Positions 57,509 through 64,000 of a stretch of 64,000 nt of DNA are shown one piece after another (the stretch's first letter is position 1; each line of letters opens with the position of its first letter). This DNA comes from Ambrosia x helenae (Eukaryota; Streptophyta; Magnoliopsida; Asterales; Asteraceae): the NCBI GenBank assembly GCA_030844895.1, contig CM061223.1, positions 30,866,561-30,930,560 on the forward strand, given 5' to 3'. A program made the position numbers and the translations under genes. Under the pieces are notes generated by a model, which searched no databases, was not told the origin of the DNA, and worked only from the letters and a program-made list of their open reading frames with translations.

Positions 57509-60232
57509 TGTGACATCCGTCACCCTCATCTTTTATCCGATTAACAATAATAGCCCTTTAAATATTTCCATTATAGTCCCTGAAAGTTTCGTCGTTTTCA
57601 ATTTAATTTTAAAACGAATTTAAAACTTATCATTTATATATTTCTTATGTATCGGGTATAAGTTTTAATCAAATTCGTATGTTGAAACGTATTCGTAAAA
57701 GATTTAAAAAAAAATTAGTTTTATAAAGTTTTAAAAACATTTTGGGTTAATCTAGTTAACTTGGTTAAGTTTTATAAAGGAGAAACTAACTAATTCATAA
57801 TATAATTAACCTAGTTAGAATATAAGGGACTTATATTGCCAAAAGGTGAAAGTTGAAAAGCTGAAACTTCTCCTTTCCCCTGAGCCGTTTTTCCGGCGAA
57901 GCTAAGTCCGGCCACCGGAGTTTTTTTTCCGGCGAACTCAATTATCCCATAATAATGGCTTTTAACTCGTTTTAATCATCACCAAACGTTTCCCCTTTGA
58001 TTTTTAACGGATACCAATCATAAACATGTAACTAAATTCGTTATTTTATAGCATTCAATTCGGGTTATGTGATGTAACCGACCGGAAGTATTCAAACAAA
58101 TCGAAACGCTTGTTTGTCCGCCTATCTATAAATCAACCTTTCCATTCGTTTCCTGCACCTTTAAACGTTTTGAAAGACTATTAAAACATCACAAACCGTC
58201 CAGAATTCGTGCTAATTTTGCGAGTTATGTTTCGGACCATGAAGCCCCTCTTTCGAGCATATAAAACGCATTGTGAGTATTTTTTTATGCCGTTTTATTA
58301 GTTGAACACTTCCGATCAAAAGCCCTCTATTTTTGATCGATTTCCTTGCCTGGTTCAAGTTATTAGATTAAGGGTTAGGGTTAGGGTTCTTAGAGTGAGT
58401 TTGGGGAAGAAGATGGATTGGTATTATTGTTTAAATATGATTCTGTTACAACAAAAATAACAAATAAATGGATGGTCTAGTGGTTAAGTCATTTGACTTC
58501 TTGATCACAGGTCTTAGGTTCTAACCCCAGCACCCGCGTCCTTTTCACTTATTTTTTTTTTCAGATTTTTATTTTTTAATATCTATATATTAATATATAA
58601 ACACATTAACCTTATAATATTCATAATAAATTCATTTTTGCTCCAAAAATTATAAAAATTTAGGAGTATCATCTTGACACCTCATAGAAAATTATCACAC
58701 TTTTATTTTCTGGAAAATGTTTCATTTTTATATTTTTATTGAATTAAATTGTTTTAATCATAATTAATTGATTAAAAATTCATTTTTTAATGATTTTAAT
58801 CTCAAACTTTTTGGGTAATTATTTCTAACCATTCTAATCTGAAATAAAAATTATTGGTTCAAAAAATATTTATTTTTATTGATTTTCCTATTTTTAATCA
58901 ATCAAACATGATTTAATCTCATTAAATCAGTTTTAGATATAAATAAGTTTATAAAAATTATGGGAAAATTATTTTCATTGATTTACATCAGAAAGAATCT
59001 ATTTTCTATAAAAATAACCTTTTTGGATCATGTCTTGTATTGTTTTTAGTCTTATTTATATTTAACTAGACATAATTAAACATTTATTTAGTTATACTGT
59101 TTAAATGTCTATTTTATAAATACTTTTCTTATAAAATAGAAATAATCTTATGTTTGAAAAGTCTTTATTATCGTTTGAGGATCATTGTGTAACTCATTAT
59201 TATTTATTTCAATAATTATGACTATTGTATTTATTATTTCAATTTAGTTAAAGTAATTAAGTAAATTATTTTGTTTTAATTAATCAAACGTATTTTTATC
59301 TAAATATTCAATAGGTAATAATTATATTACCTAAACCACATTTACAACCTTTCATATAGTATTTGTGATATACAACTTTTACATTAACGCGACTTATCAT
59401 AAAAACTCTAATTCCCCAAATTGACTTAGCAAACCCTAATGCCTTAGACCCTAGATACTTTAGACATTAGACATTTCCTCATTAGTATTCTATTACATTA
59501 TAGGTTGAATTCCTCGGAATTCCCATCACTTAGCTCACGACCGCTTAAGTTGTATTATTGATCGCTTTCGCAAACTGTGAGTATATCTTTCCCTTTCTTA
59601 CTGTTTTACTATTTTGGAATGATTCATGTACCTATTAATCAAGTTTCTATTTCTTATACTTAATGCAATTCTCATGTGTGTTTGCCTTATGTGATTTGGT
59701 GTGTATTATGCTTAATCATTAACCGCTGGGCGGCCTAGCATTTCAATGAATAGTACTATGGTATACCCCCTTGAGACTCTGTTGAGAGAATCTTGGTCAT
59801 TGTCTTGTTAATTCATTATTCAGATTGTTAGTCATGTGTTAGTCATTATTCATAGGCTTGGTTTTGACTGATACTACTTATTACATATTTGCAAACAGTA
59901 TACAACACATGAATTGCGAAACACTTTTCTATTATATATATTCAAACAGGGTATGCTCACCAATACATTTTTGTATTGACATATACTATTTTCGTACATG
60001 TTTCAGGTTATTTTGCGACGCTTCTTTTTAGCTTTTGGATTTATATTTAAGCTTTGACTTTATTGTATTTTAGTTAGACTTGACACATTAAAACTATTGT
60101 ATACTGTAATTTCCTTTCAATGTAAAATTATTCAAATCAATGTATTCAAATTTACACTTTAGTACCATGAGCTATTGAACAATCGTCACTACGTGACACC
60201 TCAAATTTACACTTTAGTACCATGAGCTATTG
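57509..60232 (-). mobile_element. Solo LTR 3, minus strand, inserted in Copia 2
   Basis: The region 59400-60200 is the reverse complement of 17930-18620 (same ATGCTCACCAATACA, TTCAAACAGGGTATG and AGCTCACGACCGC phrases), so it is the family of solo LTRs 1 and 2. The left edge reads TGTGACATCC. The right edge lacks the first about 29 bp of the LTR and ends in a copy of 60146-60177 at 60201-60232. About 150 bp of RT are also missing, so a deletion came with or after insertion. Confidence 0.78.
58465..58537 (+). other. tRNA-like segment in solo LTR 3
   Basis: GGATGGTCTAGTGGTTAAGT (A-box), an anticodon-like stem and loop (GACTT...AGGTC) and CTTAGGTTCTAACCCCAG (B-box, T arm). Folding is imperfect. 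Relative to the LTR it is antisense, like the ones in solo LTR 2. Confidence 0.55.
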
Positions 60233-61200
60233 GACGAGACGTTGCATACCTCCTCCTCTACGTTGATGATATTATTCTCACCACATCTTCTGACGCTCTT
60301 CGTCAGAGACTTATGTCTGTTCTTGCAGGCGAATTTGCTATGAAAGACTTGGGGCCACTAACTTATTTTCTGGGCATCTCTGTCCAAAGGCGTGATAATT
60401 CTCTCTTCCTTTCTCAACAGGCATATGCTAAGGATATCATTCAAAGAGCTGGCATGGAGAACTGCAAATCAGCCGCCACTCCAGTCGATACTCAGCACAA
60501 ATTGGGCGGCCAACCGGATTCTCTGTTTGACGATCCAACCACCTACAGGAGCTTGGCCGGGGCACTGCAGTATCTCACGTTCACTCGCCCTGACATCACA
60601 TATACTGTCCAACATGTTTGTATGCACATGCATGCTCCCTGCGTCGCTCACTGGAATGCGCTAAAGCGCGTCATCCGGTATCTCTAGGGCACCTTAGACT
60701 TTGGTCTCCATCTTACCCCTACGGCAAACCTGACTATCCGTACTTACACTGACGCGGACTGGGCTGGCTACCCTGACACCAGGCGTTCTACGTCTGGCTA
60801 CTGTGTATATCTGGGTGACAACTTGGTCTCTTGGTCATCAAAACGACAGTCCACTATTTCTAGATCTAGTGCTGAGGCCGAATACCAAAGTGTTGCAAAT
60901 GTCGTCGCGGAAATATGTTGGTTACGCAATCTTCTGCTAGAGCTTCATCGCCCTCTCTCTAAAGCATCGTTGGTCTACTGCGACAACATCAGTGCCATCT
61001 ACCTCTCAGGTAACCCTGTACAGCACCAGCAAACAAAGCACATTGAACTGGATATCCACTTTGTTCGTGAACATGTTCAGAAGGGACTCGTACGCATCTT
61101 ACACGTCCCATCTCGGTTTCAAGTAGCTGACATCTTCACCAAGGGTCTACCACGGGTCCTTTTTGATGATTTTCGCTCCAGTCTAAGCATCCGTCCTCCT
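60233..61200 (+). pseudogene. Copia 2 RT end and RNase H
   Basis: Resumes VAYLLLYVDDIILTTSS (catalytic YVDD), KDLGPLTYFLGISVQRRD, then a stop at 60685-60687 (usual LQGTL). It continues RRSTSGYCVYLGDNLVSWSS, SSAEAEYQSVANVVAEICWL and VADIFTKGLP. One stop and the solo LTR inactivate it. Confidence 0.88.
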
Positions 61201-61218
61201 TCCGCTTCGACTGCGGGG

Positions 61219-61382
61219 TGTAATAGACTGCGTATTTATAGCGATGATTTATCTCAATTAATCTCAATTAAATTGTATTTAATGTATTTATTATCTCCAA
61301 AAATAAGGAGATGAGTTGTAACATTATATATTGATCATTGTGAATAATGAAGAGATCATCTTGACAATTACAATATTCCACA
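61219..61382 (+). repeat. 3' LTR of Copia 2
   Basis: TGTAATAGACTGCG ... TATTCCACA, 164 bp. A purine tract GACTGCGGGG precedes it. Its last 96 bp match the 5' LTR fragment at 54118-54213. Confidence 0.92.
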
Positions 61383-62250
61383 CAAACAAACTTACAAAGA
61401 AAGAGACAAATGAAAACATTAACCTAGATCTTCCCTAAACCTATTACGATTCAATTATCTAACATATATCAACTTTTCACTATGACCCTTCAACTTTCAA
61501 CTCATACATATTTTTGGATTAACATTCAAGAGGGAACAAGTTTTGGTGTCTTATAAGGGCATTGGAGTATAGTTATAGACTGGGGAGAAATGCATGTGTA
61601 TTATATTCAACAACATGATCTTGATAGAATTAACTAATCTAGCCTCCAACGAATGAGGAAGAAAATGGTATTCTTACAAAACTTCATTGTAAAGATCTCG
61701 TGGAACACATTGCAAACACCCATAGTGAGATATTTAAATATGATTATGAAATATGATGGTGTGGCGTTGATGTGGAGGAGAAGAGTTGTGGGTGGATGGA
61801 AAGGAAAAGATGGATGCCTTATGGCCTAAGACACAAGATAGAACTAACTTGCACCAACATGTGAATTAATATACTATATTACTAGGTTAAGATGAGATGA
61901 AAATATGGTGTTAATTGTGTTGAGTTTCAGTTTGGTTGGTTCGATTGTTCATCCCAAACATGTATGGTTTATATATTTATTTGTGTCAAAAACATCAATC
62001 CTAACTTGCAAACACTTAAAACTAGGAAACAATATTTTAACACTAATCTTCACACTTTAAACCTTTAACTCACACACAATATATATGTTCAACCCATACC
62101 TGCACACATAATATTTTCTATTTTGTGTCATGCTCATGGTTTTTATTGTGTCGGAAATTGTCACCCCCTTAAAAGCTACCTAAAGATAGCACATCATATA
62201 AAATGTTTTTACAGACCATATCAATATTTTTGTAAAGAAAGTTAACCTAA
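61383..62250. other. AT-rich non-coding
   Basis: No gene or element end that I can support. Confidence 0.55.
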
Positions 62251-62807
62251 GACCATATATAGTGAAGCGCGATTGTGAGCATGAAGTGGAGAATCGCGCC
62301 CCTACACCATTACGTAGGGGCGCGAATGACTAAAAAACCGGTTCAACGTTATATTTTTAGCGCCGAACAACATTTGTAATCGACCAATCAAACGATGCCA
62401 CCTCACTTCGATTATTATTGTGGTGGTCTGTTGTGATGGTGACGGTGATGGAGGTGGTTTACGGTGGTGGTGATGGTGTACGGTGAACGAGGGAAAGAAG
62501 AAGAAGAATGAAAGAGGTGGTGGTGATGATGAAGGCGGCGGCGGAGGTGGTGGGTGAATGGTGGTGGTGATGATGAAGAAGAAGGTGGTGGTGGTGGTGG
62601 TGGTGATGATGAAGAAGAAGGTGAATGGTGGTGGTGATGATGAAGAAGAAGCTGTTGTTTTGTTTTGTTATTTTTTAATAAACTTAGCGCCCAATTGTTC
62701 CCCCCACTACACCCCATTTTGAATTAACGCCTCATGCTGACTCAGCTGTCACGTGTACCAATCAGAAAAGAAGGCGTTATATTTTTCACCCCCCACTACA
62801 CATGGTC
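62251..62807. mobile_element. Harbinger-type MITE with trinucleotide repeats
   Basis: Left end GACCATATATAGTG and the reverse complement of the right end (GACCATGTGTAGTG) match 11 of 14. TAA flanks both sides (62248-62250, 62808-62810). The centre has about 240 bp of imperfect GGT/GAT/GAA repeats. The frame at 62415-62717 (His/Ser/Pro runs) is this repeat and not a gene. Confidence 0.8.
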
Positions 62808-64000
62808 TAATAGACGTTCAGCAATGAAGTAATTAGAAAGAAATGTCTAAGAGAATATTTTACAAAAGTTATTGTTGATTTGAAAAAAAAAAAATAAAAA
62901 AAAATCATCATTTAGATGAAGAACCTTATACAAAAAATCATGTTTATGGATGGATATTCATAAAGTTCGAGCATTCTAATTTCAACAGGCTAGGATGATG
63001 AAGAACCTTACACAAGTTGTAAGAACTTCAACAAGCATCATTTTATATTTGTAAAACCGTAAATTTTTCATTTTAATTTATTGGGGCCCTTGTACAATAG
63101 CATTAGGTTTACCCTAGTTCTTTCATGTTTCAAAATTAAATGAATTAACCGGAACCGACCCAAACCGAAGCAGGAAACACTATTTTTGTACTGATAGACA
63201 AACAACCTCTAATAATTCCCAATCCCGATCCCGTGAAAAAAATTATGTATCCGCCACTGCATAAAAGCATTATCAAAATAGTCAATAATCAAGCTAAAAT
63301 TAGTCACATATCAAACAAAACTTTGTCAAAAACCCATTATAAATTCTAAACAGAAAGCGTGAATCAAAGTTTGTTGAATTGTCCGACTGTATTGTATGTT
63401 ATGGAACCTAATAGACTTTATCAAAATCCCATTTCTAACACAAATTGCAAACACGACCTAAACCTAACACAAAATAGTTGGTTTGGGTTTAGTCTAAACG
63501 GGTTAGGATAAACCCGAGAGGTTAGCGGGTTGACCGGTTTAACCCCTACGTACAATCGGTGTTCAAAATTTTAAATCTAGTTATCAAACATGTGATTGGG
63601 CCGTTAGGCCAATACTGTACCTGCAATTCAGATTTTGGTTTGGGCCTTCACATTTGGCAATATGAAAGTCAGAATTCAGATGTGGGCCGTGCAATTTCCA
63701 AATTTGAACTGGGCCTAAATGAACGAAGCTAGCATTTAGGACTTTGACAGAGATACGGGATACCCGTTTCGGATTTTCAAATATATTTCTCTGTTTTAAT
63801 TGTTATATAATTTTAGTACCCATGTAAACATTAATGAACTAATAGAATATATTATTATCTAACATCTAAGGACAAAAGGAAGCTAAAAATAATAAAAAAA
63901 TATTTACGGGTATGGTTCAGTCGGGTAATAAATAAATACACCTGTTTTAGATAATTAGGTTGGTATCACCTAATAATATTCGCTTGAAACTTTTTAAAAT
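62808..64000. other. AT-rich non-coding
   Basis: No gene supported. A hAT-like end (TATCCGCCACTG, about 63247-63258) has no partner that I could find. Confidence 0.45.

Noticed and set aside
58370..58390. Telomere-like (TTAGGG)3
   Set aside because: Only three units, not the usual plant TTTAGGG, and inside an LTR.
62415..62717. 100-codon His/Ser/Pro-rich ORF
   Set aside because: It is the trinucleotide repeat of a MITE read in frame.
63247..63258. hAT-like right terminus
   Set aside because: No matching left end or duplication found.
1..64000. CRISPR arrays, bacterial operons or a defence system
   Set aside because: The window is plant nuclear DNA with spliced genes and retrotransposons; no regular spacer array is seen.

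Overview
This is a gene-poor, repeat-rich plant nuclear window. It is AT-rich, with a spliced class I KNOX gene, GT-AG introns, PIF/Harbinger elements, Copia and Ty3 LTR retrotransposons, LINEs and SINEs. The element repertoire (SIRE-like Copia with an extra 3' ORF, chromovirus-like Ty3, long 2.7-2.8 kb LTRs) looks like a eudicot and most resembles the sunflower family (Asteraceae). That family call is inference; no search was possible.

The one host gene I can support is a complete SHOOT MERISTEMLESS (STM) orthologue at 24880-28960, + strand. It has four coding exons, 346 aa and all KNOX1/KNOX2/ELK/TALE-homeodomain parts. Transposon debris surrounds it. A Ty3 gag fragment ends about 770 bp before its ATG, intron 1 carries tandem repeats, intron 2 carries a Harbinger-type MITE, a SINE and a LINE 3' end, and a triplicated coding module lies about 460 bp downstream of its stop.

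Layout: 484-1812 a CCTATAC minisatellite; 3555-3803 a SINE with target-site duplications (TSDs); 4970-7508 a Copia 3' end split by a Harbinger element with an uninterrupted two-exon transposase; 7565-8362 a second Harbinger element with an ORF1 remnant; 8991-11940 a gag-only Copia element; 11941-17178 a decayed Ty3 gag-pol with its LTR; 17179-24110 a second Ty3 leader and gag, into which two 2.8 kb solo LTRs of one family inserted (each with its own TSD); 24111-29300 STM; 29327-31095 a LINE-tailed element with a 535-bp module in three copies; 31597-35215 a MITE, a Ty3 LTR remnant and a coding scrap; 35327-39119 a chain of terminal-inverted-repeat elements joined end to end through (TA)n tracts; 39129-40177 a 5'-truncated LINE with TSD; 40748-54117 a minus-strand SIRE-like Copia element that lost protease and integrase and carries a 4.3 kb insertion in its extra ORF; 54118-61382 a plus-strand Copia element split in its reverse transcriptase by a minus-strand solo LTR; 62251-62807 a Harbinger-type MITE.

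No wholly new system is visible. The most unusual signals are the element chain in TA microsatellites, a 3' tail shared by SINEs and LINEs (including a 27-bp insertion that is nearly tail only), tRNA-like sequences carried antisense inside a long LTR family, the triplicated module, and a GC-rich palindromic block in the STM leader.
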